Positions 46,729 through 54,718 are shown, counted from the stretch's first letter. The stretch is DNA of 64,000 nucleotides from Acidobacteriaceae bacterium (GCA_003132405.1 PKXQ01000150.1:104584-168583); one strand, 5' to 3'. Notes: generated from the sequence alone by a model not told the origin. Numbers and translations are program-made.

Positions 46729-47343
46729 ATGGTTTCGAGAGACTTTATTTTTTGGGAAGTGGATGTGCAGGCTGACTTCATGCTGCCCGGAGGAAAACTT
46801 TATGTGCCGGGCGCGGAGAAGTTGATACCGAATATCCGGCGGCTTACAGACGCGGCGCGACAGGGGCGTGTATTTTTAGTTTCGCATGGATGTTTTCATG
46901 CGCCGAACGACTCCGAGTTCAAAATGTTTCCGCCACATTGTGTGAAGGGAACGGCGGGAGCGGAACTGATTCCCGAAGCGGTGGCGGAAAAAGTTGCGCG
47001 AGTGACCAACGAAGCGGACGCGCATCTGCCGAAGGATCTGTTTCAGTACCAGCAGGTTTTGCTGGAAAAGCAGACGCTGAATATTTTTGAGAGCCGGCAC
47101 GCAGATGCTCTGGTGAAACAATTCGGCGATGAGGCTGAGTTTGTGGTATTTGGAGTGGTGACGGAATATTGCGTTAGCTTCGCCGTGAAGGGACTGCTGG
47201 AACGCGGACGACGCGTGGCCATAGTGAAGGATGCGATTGAAACTTTGAAGTCAGAAGACGGGACAGCGACGCTGGCTGAACTGGAGCGACTGGGAGCGAG
47301 GCTGACGACTACGGACCAGGCTCTCAAGGCGCTAGAACGCTAG
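46729..47343 (+). CDS. Isochorismatase-family cysteine hydrolase (nicotinamidase-like)
   Basis: A 204-residue hydrolase. The catalytic triad is visible: Asp12 in VDVQADFM, Lys114 in LLEKQTLNIF and Cys148 in VVTEYCV. SHGCFHAPNDSEF supplies likely metal or substrate ligands. The pattern is closest to nicotinamidase/pyrazinamidase-like members, which deamidate nicotinamide in NAD salvage, but other amide substrates are possible. ATG 46729 follows AGGGG; the TTG 15 nt upstream is rejected. The gene is divergent from the serine hydrolase. Confidence 0.87.
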   Translation: MVSRDFIFWEVDVQADFMLPGGKLYVPGAEKLIPNIRRLTDAARQGRVFLVSHGCFHAPNDSEFKMFPPHCVKGTAGAELIPEAVAEKVARVTNEADAHLPKDLFQYQQVLLEKQTLNIFESRHADALVKQFGDEAEFVVFGVVTEYCVSFAVKGLLERGRRVAIVKDAIETLKSEDGTATLAELERLGARLTTTDQALKALER

Positions 47344-47423
47344 AACGCTGAGAGCCTGTCCGGCTCTTGCGAAATTTTGCAAGCAATGTCGTTGCGACCC
47401 GGGGACTGTCCAGGGCGTTAGTT

Positions 47424-47687
47424 TTAGTGGTGGTTGTGGCGCCAGGTCCAGTATTCTTTTTGTTCGTCGGGAGGAAGTCTGCGGAAATCGCGGTGCGGAT
47501 CGCGATGGGTTTCAGCGGCCCAGCGACTGTAATAGCCAGCCTCTTCGCCGTTCCACACATGGTAATCAGTGTAGTAAGGGTCGTAGACGCGATAGTAGTG
47601 ATGATGCTCGCAGGCGATTCCGGCTAACGATGTGGTCAAGGCGGCCGCCAGCAGCAGATAACTCAGGGGATGCGAACCACGGCTCAT
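47424..47687 (-). CDS. Small secreted or lipoprotein of a Tyr/His-rich family
   Basis: An 87-residue protein starting at ATG 47687, with AAGGAG 7-8 nt upstream; the frame's extension to 47888 is rejected. A hydrophobic signal (PLSYLLLAAALTTSLAGIAC) ends at a Cys that may be a lipobox Cys, though GIAC is not a perfect match. The mature part is rich in Tyr, His, Arg and Trp: YYTDYHVWNGEEAGYYSRWAAE then DFRRLPPDEQKEYWTWRHNHH. I recall similar small proteins as multicopy hypotheticals in acidobacteria. Function is unknown. Confidence 0.75.
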   Translation of the reverse strand: MSRGSHPLSYLLLAAALTTSLAGIACEHHHYYRVYDPYYTDYHVWNGEEAGYYSRWAAETHRDPHRDFRRLPPDEQKEYWTWRHNHH

Positions 47688-47868
47688 GTTTTTCTCCTTG
47701 CAAAAAGAAACACTTTTCACGCTCATTAGTTGCCGAAAAAAGCTTCGCGGTTTCATAAAAGTGTGACCTTGCGGTTTAATTTCCAGGAGTATTCCATTTT
47801 TCTCAAATGCTTTGCAACCCCCGCGATTGTAATAGACTACAGTGTCTTCGAGCAGAGGAGATTTGAGA

Positions 47869-49062
47869 TTGACTGATCCGTTACGCACGTTGCTGGATTT
47901 GCCGGAGCAGGAAAAAGTGGAACGCGGGCTGCAGCATACGCCGCGTGAAATCTGGCATCAGCCCGAGACTTGGACGAAGACGTACCAGCGCTGCAGAGAG
48001 CGCTGTGGCGAGTTGCAAGACTTGTTGAGGCGTGCCGGAATCGGCCGTGGCAATACTTCTTCGCCCACGGTCTATCTTGTGGGCGCCGGAACGTCGGACT
48101 ATACGGGCCGGGCACTGGCTGGATTACTGGGGCGGCGATGGAGTTGTGAAGTTTGGGCTATTCCGAGCACCACGCTGCTCACTGAATTTGAACAATTTCA
48201 TCGCCCGGGAAAAGAATATCTGTGGATTTCGTTTTCGCGCTCCGGCGAGAGTCCGGAAGGTGTGGCGCTGCTGGAGCAGGCGCTCGATCAGCATCGCGAG
48301 ATCCGGCATTTGGTGATTACTTGTAATGCGCAGGGAGCGATGGCCCAACTTTGTTTGCGCCACGCCGATCGCGCCGCGGCCCTGGTGCTGGACGACGAGG
48401 TAAATGACCGCGGACTGGCAATGACGAGCTCGTTCACGAACATGGTGCTGGCGGGACAATGCCTGGGACATCTGGATGACTTTGAGAGGTTTGGTGACGT
48501 GGTGGCAGAAATGGGAGACCTCGGGCGCCGGTTTCTGATTGTGGCTGCCGAGACAGCAAGCACGATCACAATGCTCGGATGTACGCGCACGTGTTTTGTG
48601 GGAGCGGGAGCGTTGCGTGCTGTCGCCGATGAGTCGGGGCTGAAAGTGATGGAGCTGAGCGCCGGCAAAGTGACTACGCTGGCGGAAACTCCGCTTGGGT
48701 TGCGGCACGGGCCGCTTTCGAGCGTCGACGGCCAAACTCTGTTTGTGGCGTTTTTATCGAGCGAGCTGCGGCGGCGTGGATATGAACTTGATCTGCTGCG
48801 CGAAATTGATCGCAAGCGGTTAGGGCGAGTACGCGCGGTGGTGACTGCCGGCGAAGTTCAGGACGTGGCGTCGCTGGTGGATTACTGTCTGTCTCTGGGA
48901 TGCGCCGCGGATTTTCCTGACTTGTACCGGCCGGTGCTGGATGTGATGTTCGGGCAGTTGATAGGACTGTTTGCGTCGATGCGCTCCGGGCTGAAGCCGG
49001 ACCAGCCGAGCCCCGGGGGAACGATTACGCGGGTGGTCGCGCCCATCAAGCTATATGCCTGA
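47869..49062 (+). CDS. Double-SIS-domain sugar isomerase/deaminase (AgaS/GlmS C-domain-like)
   Basis: A 397-residue protein with two SIS folds. The first holds VYLVGAGTSDYTGRALAG, SFSRSGESPEG and ITCNAQG; the second holds CFVGAGALRAVADESGLKVMEL, LAETPLGLRHGPLS and a C-terminal GLKPDQPSPGG tail. This arrangement matches AgaS-like proteins that interconvert amino-sugar phosphates (e.g. galactosamine-6-phosphate isomerase/deaminase). No glutaminase domain is present, so it is not GlmS. AGAGGAG with 8-nt spacing points to TTG 47869 as start; GTG 47842 is the next option. No aga genes adjoin it. Confidence 0.86.
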   Translation: MTDPLRTLLDLPEQEKVERGLQHTPREIWHQPETWTKTYQRCRERCGELQDLLRRAGIGRGNTSSPTVYLVGAGTSDYTGRALAGLLGRRWSCEVWAIPSTTLLTEFEQFHRPGKEYLWISFSRSGESPEGVALLEQALDQHREIRHLVITCNAQGAMAQLCLRHADRAAALVLDDEVNDRGLAMTSSFTNMVLAGQCLGHLDDFERFGDVVAEMGDLGRRFLIVAAETASTITMLGCTRTCFVGAGALRAVADESGLKVMELSAGKVTTLAETPLGLRHGPLSSVDGQTLFVAFLSSELRRRGYELDLLREIDRKRLGRVRAVVTAGEVQDVASLVDYCLSLGCAADFPDLYRPVLDVMFGQLIGLFASMRSGLKPDQPSPGGTITRVVAPIKLYA

Positions 49063-49128
49063 GGTTTGCAGCTGGCCAGCGACTCAGGGCGCGTTTCGCC
49101 CGCGCCCTCAAAACGGCCCGCCTCTTCA

Positions 49129-50256
49129 CTAACGACCTGCTAGGCCAACCCCTGCTGTTTCCCCTGCTGGTTCGTACGGGCAGAACGGATCTGTTCCCAG
49201 CGCGTCTCCGGTATAAGCAAAGGCGCGAGCGCGAGAACCGCCGCAGATGTGGCTGTACTCGCAGGCGCCGCACTTTCCGTGGAACTGATCGGGAGAGTGG
49301 AGGGCGCGAAAGATTTCGGAGTTGCGGTAAACATCGACCAACGAACCGGTGCGGACATTCCCGCAGCGCAGCGGAAGAAATCCAGAGGGATAGATGTCGC
49401 CGAGATTGGAGACGAAGACGATCCCGTGGCCGTCGCGAATCTGGAAGCCTTTGTAGACCGAAGTTGCTTTCATATCGTGCGGGGCCATTCCACTTGAACG
49501 CATGATGTCGATGGCGAGGCGCCGATACGATGGAGCCTCGGTAGTTTTGATAGCAAAGGGCGCGCGGAGCGAGAGGTCGAAGACCCACCGCATGATGGAT
49601 TCGCCTTGCGCCGGCGAAACTTCATTCAAGGCTTTACCGCGGCCAACCGAAATCAGAAAAAACAGGCTCCAGCGCATCACGGGAAAACTGGTGCGCAACA
49701 ACTCGTAGATGGCGGGCAGATCGTCGGCGGTCTCTTCGGAAACGAGCGTATTGACCTGGATGGGAAGGCCGATGCGTCCGCAGTGGCGGGCGGCTTCCAT
49801 GGTGCGCTCAAAAGTTCCAGGGACGGCGCGGATGGTGTCATGCTTTTCTACGCAGGAGCCGTCGAGGCTCAGACCCAGACTTTGAATGCCGTGCGCCTTC
49901 AGGCAAGTGATGGCATCATTGGTCAACTCAGGTGTGGCGCTGGGAGTGATGGAAACTTCCAGGCCGAGGCCATTGGCGAAGGCGATGAGCGGGTAAATAT
50001 CCTTGCGGCTGAGCGGGTCTCCGCCGGTAAGGATGAGATGGGGCAGAGGATCTCCGAAGCCAACGATCTGACCGAGAAAGTTGCGGCTTTCTTCAGTGGT
50101 GAGCTCGAGAGGATGAGGCCTGGGCATGGCTTCGGCACGGCAGTGTTTACAGGCCAAACCACAGGCCTGTGTCATCTCCCAGTAAACGAGCATGGGATTT
50201 CTGGAAAAATCGTGAGCCATGCGGCCCATGTTTGGAGTAGTGCTGGCGACCACCAT
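49129..50256 (-). CDS. Radical SAM/SPASM protein (TIGR04053-like)
   Basis: A 375-residue radical SAM enzyme. The [4Fe-4S] motif CGLACKHC has Cys32, Cys36 and Cys39, preceded by PMLVYWEMTQA. LTGGDPLSRKDI and LSLDGSCVEKHD follow. The C-terminal SPASM-like part carries CGNVRTGSL, CGACEYSHICGG and a final FC, for auxiliary clusters. The overall pattern matches the TIGR04053 group, which is related to the haem-synthesis enzymes AhbC/AhbD and to PqqE-like peptide maturases (from memory). ATG 50256 follows AGGGGA. A CRP-type palindrome lies 65-80 bp upstream. With a cytochrome c and a GluTR-like gene nearby, a haem or redox-cofactor role is plausible but unproven. Confidence 0.88.
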   Translation of the reverse strand: MVVASTTPNMGRMAHDFSRNPMLVYWEMTQACGLACKHCRAEAMPRPHPLELTTEESRNFLGQIVGFGDPLPHLILTGGDPLSRKDIYPLIAFANGLGLEVSITPSATPELTNDAITCLKAHGIQSLGLSLDGSCVEKHDTIRAVPGTFERTMEAARHCGRIGLPIQVNTLVSEETADDLPAIYELLRTSFPVMRWSLFFLISVGRGKALNEVSPAQGESIMRWVFDLSLRAPFAIKTTEAPSYRRLAIDIMRSSGMAPHDMKATSVYKGFQIRDGHGIVFVSNLGDIYPSGFLPLRCGNVRTGSLVDVYRNSEIFRALHSPDQFHGKCGACEYSHICGGSRARAFAYTGDALGTDPFCPYEPAGETAGVGLAGR

Positions 50257-50320
50257 GATGTTCCCCTTTCGGCAAAGCCCCACAAGCAAGGTCAGGTTAC
50301 GTTCGGATACAGGAAAAGGC

Positions 50321-50336
50321 TGTGATTAGGATCACA
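50321..50336. promoter_or_regulatory. CRP/FNR-family operator-like palindrome
   Basis: TGTGATTAGGATCACA is a perfect TGTGA-N6-TCACA match to the CRP consensus, and its inner TGAT-N4-ATCA also fits FNR-family half-sites. It lies 65-80 bp upstream of the radical SAM start codon. Confidence 0.6.
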
Positions 50337-50441
50337 GGGCACGGTGAGCAAATTCGCAAAAAATGCCAGCTCTGTCTAGTTGAGGGGACGGCGGCGCCGT
50401 GCAATTTCCGGTTTACGACAATGCGCACAGCACAAATGAAT

Positions 50442-50475
50442 GCCCGGGTCTATGGGTGAGCACATAGACCCGGGC
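50442..50475. other. Perfect 13-bp stem-loop in the cytochrome c / radical SAM gap
   Basis: GCCCGGGTCTATG (50442-50454) and CATAGACCCGGGC (50463-50475) flank an 8-nt loop. No strong T-tract follows on either strand, so it may be a weak terminator for the cytochrome c transcript or a mobile palindrome. The rest of the 400-bp gap (50257-50657) shows no gene. Confidence 0.7.
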
Positions 50476-50657
50476 GGCTGTTCTGTGGGATGGCGAATGC
50501 TGAGGGGAAACCCTGGCTAGCCGGCTAGAAGGCCAGAGGATGCCGGCGAGCGGATCTTATACTCACCCTCGCATGTGGCGCTGCCTTTTGGGCAGCGCAG
50601 CTTCGCCTTTCAGAACAGCGATGCTGCTGACTGAAACCCCGATCGGAACATTCGCGA

Positions 50658-50990
50658 CTATTTCTGCGCGCTGCGAATGTAGGAAACGAGGGCCTGCACC
50701 TGATCCGGGGATACGCCCTTGTTGGCGAACGCGTGCGTGGTTTTCTTGTCTTTGCCGCCATTCGCGATCATGTCGGTCAGATCGGCGTCTGAGGCTGTTT
50801 TGGCGTCGCCGGAAACCAGGCTCGGAATCTTGGCCGCAGGCTTCCCTGCCAGATCCGCACCATGGCACATTGCGCACTTGGTTTTGTAGGTAGCTGCTCC
50901 GTCATCGGCGGCCCAGGACAGGTTGGGCAGGACAAGGAATAGTGCTACCGCGATCATTCCAATCAGGATTACCAATTTCGATATCTTCAT
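50658..50990 (-). CDS. Small class I cytochrome c
   Basis: A 110-residue periplasmic monohaem protein. ATG 50990 follows AAAGGA; the signal peptide is KLVILIGMIAVALFLVLPNLSWA. The haem site is Cys39-x-x-Cys42-His43 in CAMCHGADLAG; Met in LTDMIANGG is a likely sixth ligand, and a C-terminal helix (QVQALVSYIRSAQK) closes the fold, as in c6/c553 types. It is a probable electron carrier for an unknown oxidoreductase. Divergent from the GluTR-like gene and upstream of the radical SAM gene on the same strand. Confidence 0.92.
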   Translation of the reverse strand: MKISKLVILIGMIAVALFLVLPNLSWAADDGAATYKTKCAMCHGADLAGKPAAKIPSLVSGDAKTASDADLTDMIANGGKDKKTTHAFANKGVSPDQVQALVSYIRSAQK

Positions 50991-51142
50991 AATTGCTTTT
51001 CCTTTCAGGACCTCGGCTGTCTCGTTTTCTGTTCCGTGCAACAGGGCATCTAGCAGACGAAGCCGTTTAAAGAATCTGACTCAATCAGACTGAGGTTCAA
51101 TAAAAATCCACTCATATTTGCAATATTCGCGGTCGCCGGTCA

Positions 51143-51156
51143 GTGACTGCAGTCAC
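51143..51156. promoter_or_regulatory. 14-bp perfect palindrome in the cytochrome c / GluTR-like divergent region
   Basis: GTGACTGCAGTCAC is fully symmetric and lies between the divergent genes (50991-51401, 411 bp). It could bind a dimeric regulator; no family can be named. No gene is seen in the rest of this gap. Confidence 0.4.
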
Positions 51157-51401
51157 GCCAAGTCGTGATCGTGCTGCGGGTGAAACTAGCTATGAAAGAG
51201 CTGACGTGAGATAGGAAGATCGCGTCAAAAGACTCGTGGTCCGCGTGATATGCCACAGCGCAGACGTTGTGAGGGGTTTTTCCATCATTGGGCGGACGCA
51301 CAAGTTACTGAAAATGAGGTAATTGGCTTTCCGCGCGAAACCCCTTCTTTGGCAAACAGCTTGCGCTTCCGGAATTGCAGGTTGCGCCGGAGGGATTCGT
51401 C

Positions 51402-52298
51402 TTGGAACCAACGCTCATGGTGATCGGAGTGAACTACCGCACGGCACCGCAAGCCATGAGGAAACGGTTTTGGATCGCCGAGAACCGGCGCAATGAAGTG
51501 CTGAAGCGCTTGAAGAGTGCGGAAGGGATCGAGGAAGTGGTTGTGCTCGCGACCAGTTGCCGCACGGAATTCCTGATGTGGGAGAGTGAGCCCACACTGG
51601 CGGCGAATTCGGTGCTGCAATTTCTGGGCGCCGAACATGGCCTCAAGCTGAGCGAGTGGGAACATTTTTATCGCTTGCTGGACGAATGCGCACTCGCGCA
51701 CGTTTTCCGTGTGATGTCTGGACTTGATTCTCCGCTGAGAGGTGAACCGGAAATTGCTTCGGAGGTAAAGGCGGCGTGGAATCAGGCGCGGAGTTTGGGC
51801 GCGGCGGGACTCATCCTGAACAAGGTGCTGGAGAAGGGACAGGATGTTTCGCAGGCAGTACGAGCGGCATCGAGTACGGCAGTGGAGCTGAACTGCAGGG
51901 ACCGCGAAGTAGATAGGAATTCTGACCTGCGCATTGCTGCAACTGCCGAAGCGGAAAGGATTGTCGCTGCGGAGGCGCTCGCTCTCTGCGACAGACTGAA
52001 GACGGAGACTGTGGTGCCCACGATTGTGGCGCTGCGTCATCGCCTGGAAGAAATTTGCCGGCAGGAACTGGAGTCTTTCATCGAAGATCGCGGACCGTTC
52101 ACGAGGGAGCAGGATCAGTCATTTCACGCAATCACGGCACAAGTCATTCAGACAATCGCCAGCTCCCTGGCCCGCGAACTGAAGGAACTTCCAGAAAAAG
52201 AGGAACAGGAGCGGATGACAGCTGCGGTTACGCGCTTGTTTCACCTGGAAATCGCCGGAATGGGCGACTGCCGGCACCAAATTGGAGAAACGAAATGA
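51402..52298 (+). CDS. Degenerate glutamyl-tRNA reductase-like protein lacking the NADPH-binding domain
   Basis: A 298-residue protein. Residues 5-160 match the GluTR catalytic domain (MVIGVNYRTAPQAMRKRF, AHVFRVMSGLDSPLRGEPEI, VKAAWNQARSLG). The active-site block STCNRTE reads ATSCRTE here, so Ser52 takes the nucleophile position and Cys53 sits one residue later. The roughly 140-residue Rossmann NADPH domain is missing: sequence passes through a short linker (ELNCRDREVDRNSDLRIAAT) to the C-terminal dimerisation helices (VPTIVALRHRLEEICRQELE, AAVTRLFHLE). It cannot be an ordinary GluTR. TTG 51402 is chosen because GGAGG lies 8 nt upstream; ATG 51417 is the alternative. It overlaps the TPR gene by 4 nt. 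Confidence 0.85.
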   Translation: MEPTLMVIGVNYRTAPQAMRKRFWIAENRRNEVLKRLKSAEGIEEVVVLATSCRTEFLMWESEPTLAANSVLQFLGAEHGLKLSEWEHFYRLLDECALAHVFRVMSGLDSPLRGEPEIASEVKAAWNQARSLGAAGLILNKVLEKGQDVSQAVRAASSTAVELNCRDREVDRNSDLRIAATAEAERIVAAEALALCDRLKTETVVPTIVALRHRLEEICRQELESFIEDRGPFTREQDQSFHAITAQVIQTIASSLARELKELPEKEEQERMTAAVTRLFHLEIAGMGDCRHQIGETK

Positions 52299-53008
52299 AC
52301 CAACCCGAAATGAAGCAGGCCGAAGTAAAGCAGAGAATGAGCCCACCAAAAACCGTGCAGTTGCAACCGACTGTTAAGTCTGTTCAGGCGGAGGCGGATA
52401 ACGGTTCCGCGAAATTGTGGACTGTTCAGCAGGCGTATCTGCTGGCAGCGTTCTGCCTTTTGCTGGGCGTGGCACTGGGTTATTTGTTTCGCGGATCTGC
52501 ACCCGGTGTGGCGCAGGTGGCTGCTTCGACCGCAAGCCCGGCGCAAGGCAGCGATGAGGCTGAGAGCGGTATGCAAGCTGCGTTGACACAGGCCGCAGCC
52601 ACATTATTGGAAGCGGTGAATAAGAATGCTAACGATTTCGATTCGTTGGTGAAGCTGGGCAATCTGTATTACGACGGGAAACAGTTTCCAGACGCCATCC
52701 GATACTACGAGCGGGCTCTGGAGATTCATCCGGAAAATCCCGACGTGCGCACCGACATGGGGACGGCTTACTGGTATACCGGCAACGCTGAAAAGGCTAT
52801 AAGCGCAATGGAGGTTTCGCTGAAATATCGGCCAGGACACCCGCAGACTCTGTTCAATCTTGGCTGGGTGCTGTGGCAAGGCAAACAAGATCCGAAGGGC
52901 GCGATTGAGGCCTGGCAGAAGTTGCTGAAGGCGAATCCAGATTATCCACAGCGGCAACAGGTGGAGCAGTACATTGCCAAGGCAAAAGAGCACGCTGAGC
53001 GAGGCTAG
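52295..53008 (+). CDS. Membrane-anchored tetratricopeptide repeat protein
   Basis: A 237-residue protein. A cytoplasmic Gln/Lys-rich N-terminus precedes one membrane helix (YLLAAFCLLLGVALGYLF, about 50-67), a Ser/Ala-rich linker, and then three TPR-like units (DFDSLVKLGNLYYDGKQFPD, PDVRTDMGTAYWYTGNAEKA, PQTLFNLGWVLWQGKQDPKG). The layout resembles NrfG/CcmH-type TPR parts used in cytochrome c maturation. ATG 52295 overlaps the GluTR-like stop (ATGA), so the two are translationally coupled and probably work together. The frame's extension to 52055 is antisense-like noise. Confidence 0.88.
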   Translation: MNQPEMKQAEVKQRMSPPKTVQLQPTVKSVQAEADNGSAKLWTVQQAYLLAAFCLLLGVALGYLFRGSAPGVAQVAASTASPAQGSDEAESGMQAALTQAAATLLEAVNKNANDFDSLVKLGNLYYDGKQFPDAIRYYERALEIHPENPDVRTDMGTAYWYTGNAEKAISAMEVSLKYRPGHPQTLFNLGWVLWQGKQDPKGAIEAWQKLLKANPDYPQRQQVEQYIAKAKEHAERG

Positions 53009-53139
53009 AAGTCATTGTTTAATAAATCTTCGCGCGCAGAAGAATGTAACGTGAAGAATTAAAGTTCCACGAGCGAATGCTCGGGCTGGAGGGACTTGGA
53101 GATCGGCGCTTTTTTCATAACCAACTCATACGGCGCCAC

Positions 53140-53168
53140 GGGGCTTCCGAAAAGGGAGCTCCTTTTTT
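53140..53168 (+). terminator. Intrinsic terminator after the GluTR-like/TPR operon
   Basis: GGGGCTTCC (53140-53148), loop GAAAA, GGGAGCTCC (53154-53162), then TTTTTT. The 9-bp stem includes two G-U pairs. It lies about 130 bp after the TPR stop. Confidence 0.85.
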
Positions 53169-53233
53169 GTCGTCATTTCCTGTCTCCATTGTTTGTCTTC
53201 ATCTTTTATCTGCAGAGCGAAGACCGCCTACGA

Positions 53234-54280
53234 TCAAGTTTGATCGCCTGATAGCGCGGCATCCTCGGCTGCATAATCGAACTGAGCAAGGAAAGGGAAC
53301 AGCGGCGGATTTCCAAGCTCCCAGCTTATGGTTCGACGAATGGCTTCTTCGATCGCAACGGGCTCCACGTATCCCAGTTCGCGACGGATTCGAGCCGAAC
53401 TTGCGCTCCAATGCTGCGCGGCGTTGCCGGGTCGGAGCAAATGCTGCGGAGTTCGCTCCACCGGCAGCACGACGAACGCTCCCGGCCAATGCATCTCGTT
53501 GGCAATTTCTCGCGCCCATTCCAGTTCGCTGAACGGTGGTTCCTCGCAGACGTTATAGATGCGCCGTGAGGCGCGATCATCGGTGGCGGCAAGGGCGATC
53601 GCGGCGGCTACATTCTCCACATAGCCACGGGGCGAGCGCCAGGCGGCCAGCGTCTGGGCAAGAAGGATGTGCCGCCGGCCGTCGGCGATACGCTTCACCA
53701 CGGGATAAAGACGATGCAGCGGATCGCCTGGGCCGTAGATCATGGGCAGGCGCAGGATCGTACCGGGAAGTTGAGGATCGCTCATCACAATCCGTTCGGC
53801 GGGGATTTTGTCGTAATCGTCGGTTGCCCAGGAGAAAATCTTGCGCAGGGCCTGGAGATTCTCCGGCGGGTAGGGATGCAGATTGCGTCGGAGTTCTGAA
53901 TCTTCTGTGAGCGGGACTATCTGCAGCGGGCCTTCTTCCGTGCCGTGCGTAATGCCTACCGCGCGATAGACGTCGATACTGCTCAGCATAACCACGCGTT
54001 GCGTTACGCCGCGGAAGATGTTTATTAACTCTTCGGCTTGCGGCGCCGAACTGATAACCAGATCGATCACCACATCGGGCGCGAAGCGCTTGAACTCCTG
54101 TGTGCTGGCATGGAGCTGATTACGATCGCCTCGAATTTCGTCCACGCCAGCAGGCAGGGTCTGGGTGCCGCGGTGAAGGGTGCCGCGGTGAAAGACTGCC
54201 ACATTGTGCTTGTGCAACTGGAGTGCAGCGATGAGGAACCGGCCAATAAAGCCGTTGCCGCCGATCAGAAGAATGCGCAT
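53234..54280 (-). CDS. NAD-dependent epimerase/dehydratase (extended SDR)
   Basis: A 348-residue extended short-chain dehydrogenase. ATG 54280 gives MRILLIGGNGFIGRFLIAAL with the GxxGxxG cofactor motif at once. Later features are DVVIDLVIS, VMLSSIDVYRA in place of a canonical YxxxK segment, LRLPMIYGPGDP and RGYVENVAAAI. A canonical Tyr-x-x-x-Lys is not obvious, so catalysis may differ from sugar-nucleotide epimerases. A near-perfect 15-bp duplication encodes FHRGT-LHRGT early in the protein. It stands alone on the minus strand. Confidence 0.84.
   Translation of the reverse strand: MRILLIGGNGFIGRFLIAALQLHKHNVAVFHRGTLHRGTQTLPAGVDEIRGDRNQLHASTQEFKRFAPDVVIDLVISSAPQAEELINIFRGVTQRVVMLSSIDVYRAVGITHGTEEGPLQIVPLTEDSELRRNLHPYPPENLQALRKIFSWATDDYDKIPAERIVMSDPQLPGTILRLPMIYGPGDPLHRLYPVVKRIADGRRHILLAQTLAAWRSPRGYVENVAAAIALAATDDRASRRIYNVCEEPPFSELEWAREIANEMHWPGAFVVLPVERTPQHLLRPGNAAQHWSASSARIRRELGYVEPVAIEEAIRRTISWELGNPPLFPFLAQFDYAAEDAALSGDQT
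54164..54193. repeat. 15-bp tandem duplication in the epimerase gene
   Basis: GGTGCCGCGGTGAAG (54164-54178) then GGTGCCGCGGTGAAA (54179-54193), 14 of 15 identical and in frame (HRGTL-HRGTQ). Confidence 0.9.
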
Positions 54281-54340
54281 GCAATGCGGCAATCATAGCG
54301 GGCACCGAGACCTGAATGCTAGCCAGAGCGGAAATGTTTT

Positions 54341-54718
54341 CTACGGGAGGAACCAATCTTGCGGAGGATTTTCAATTCCCCAAAAATTCTCGGTCGAGGT
54401 GTCGAACTCGAAACCGACCAGCCAGGATGCGCCCTCGACGATTGAAATCGTCAGCACGATTTTCGCCGTCTTGGAGACTCCGGTGGAAACCAATTCCAAC
54501 GTTACAGGCGTTCCATTCCGCAGACGAACAGGAAGAATGACGCCACATCCATGTGCATTGACGACCACGGTGTCGAATTTCCCGACAAATCTTTGATTGG
54601 GATCGAGGCTGGTGATTACGAGCGGAATCTGCCGGGTTAGTCGTGTACTTCTCCTGGCATCCTTACGCCTCTCAGGGGCGGTCCCTTCTGTCGGGTTCAA
54701 GATGTGAGAGCTCTCCAC
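54341..54718 (-). CDS. PilZ-domain protein
   Basis: A 125-residue protein that is almost entirely one PilZ fold. The basic N-terminal motif (ERRKDARRSTRLTRQIPL) matches the RxxxR c-di-GMP loop region; the second motif, normally D/NxSxxG, reads VVVNAHGCGVIL, so the Ser is replaced. Strands TPVTLELVS and WLVGFEF follow. It may be a c-di-GMP effector or a degenerate relative. The start is GTG at 54718. It is followed on the right by a 260-bp gap before the GH32 gene. Confidence 0.85.
   Translation of the reverse strand: MESSHILNPTEGTAPERRKDARRSTRLTRQIPLVITSLDPNQRFVGKFDTVVVNAHGCGVILPVRLRNGTPVTLELVSTGVSKTAKIVLTISIVEGASWLVGFEFDTSTENFWGIENPPQDWFLP

Noticed and set aside
47688-47888. N-terminal extension of the small Tyr/His-rich protein
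   Set aside because: AAGGAG and a signal peptide place the start at 47687; the extension overlaps the SIS gene's leader.
53040-53139. Possible small RNA or riboswitch before the terminator at 53140
   Set aside because: Some pairing is possible, but no conserved aptamer motif or promoter was evident; only the terminator is reported.
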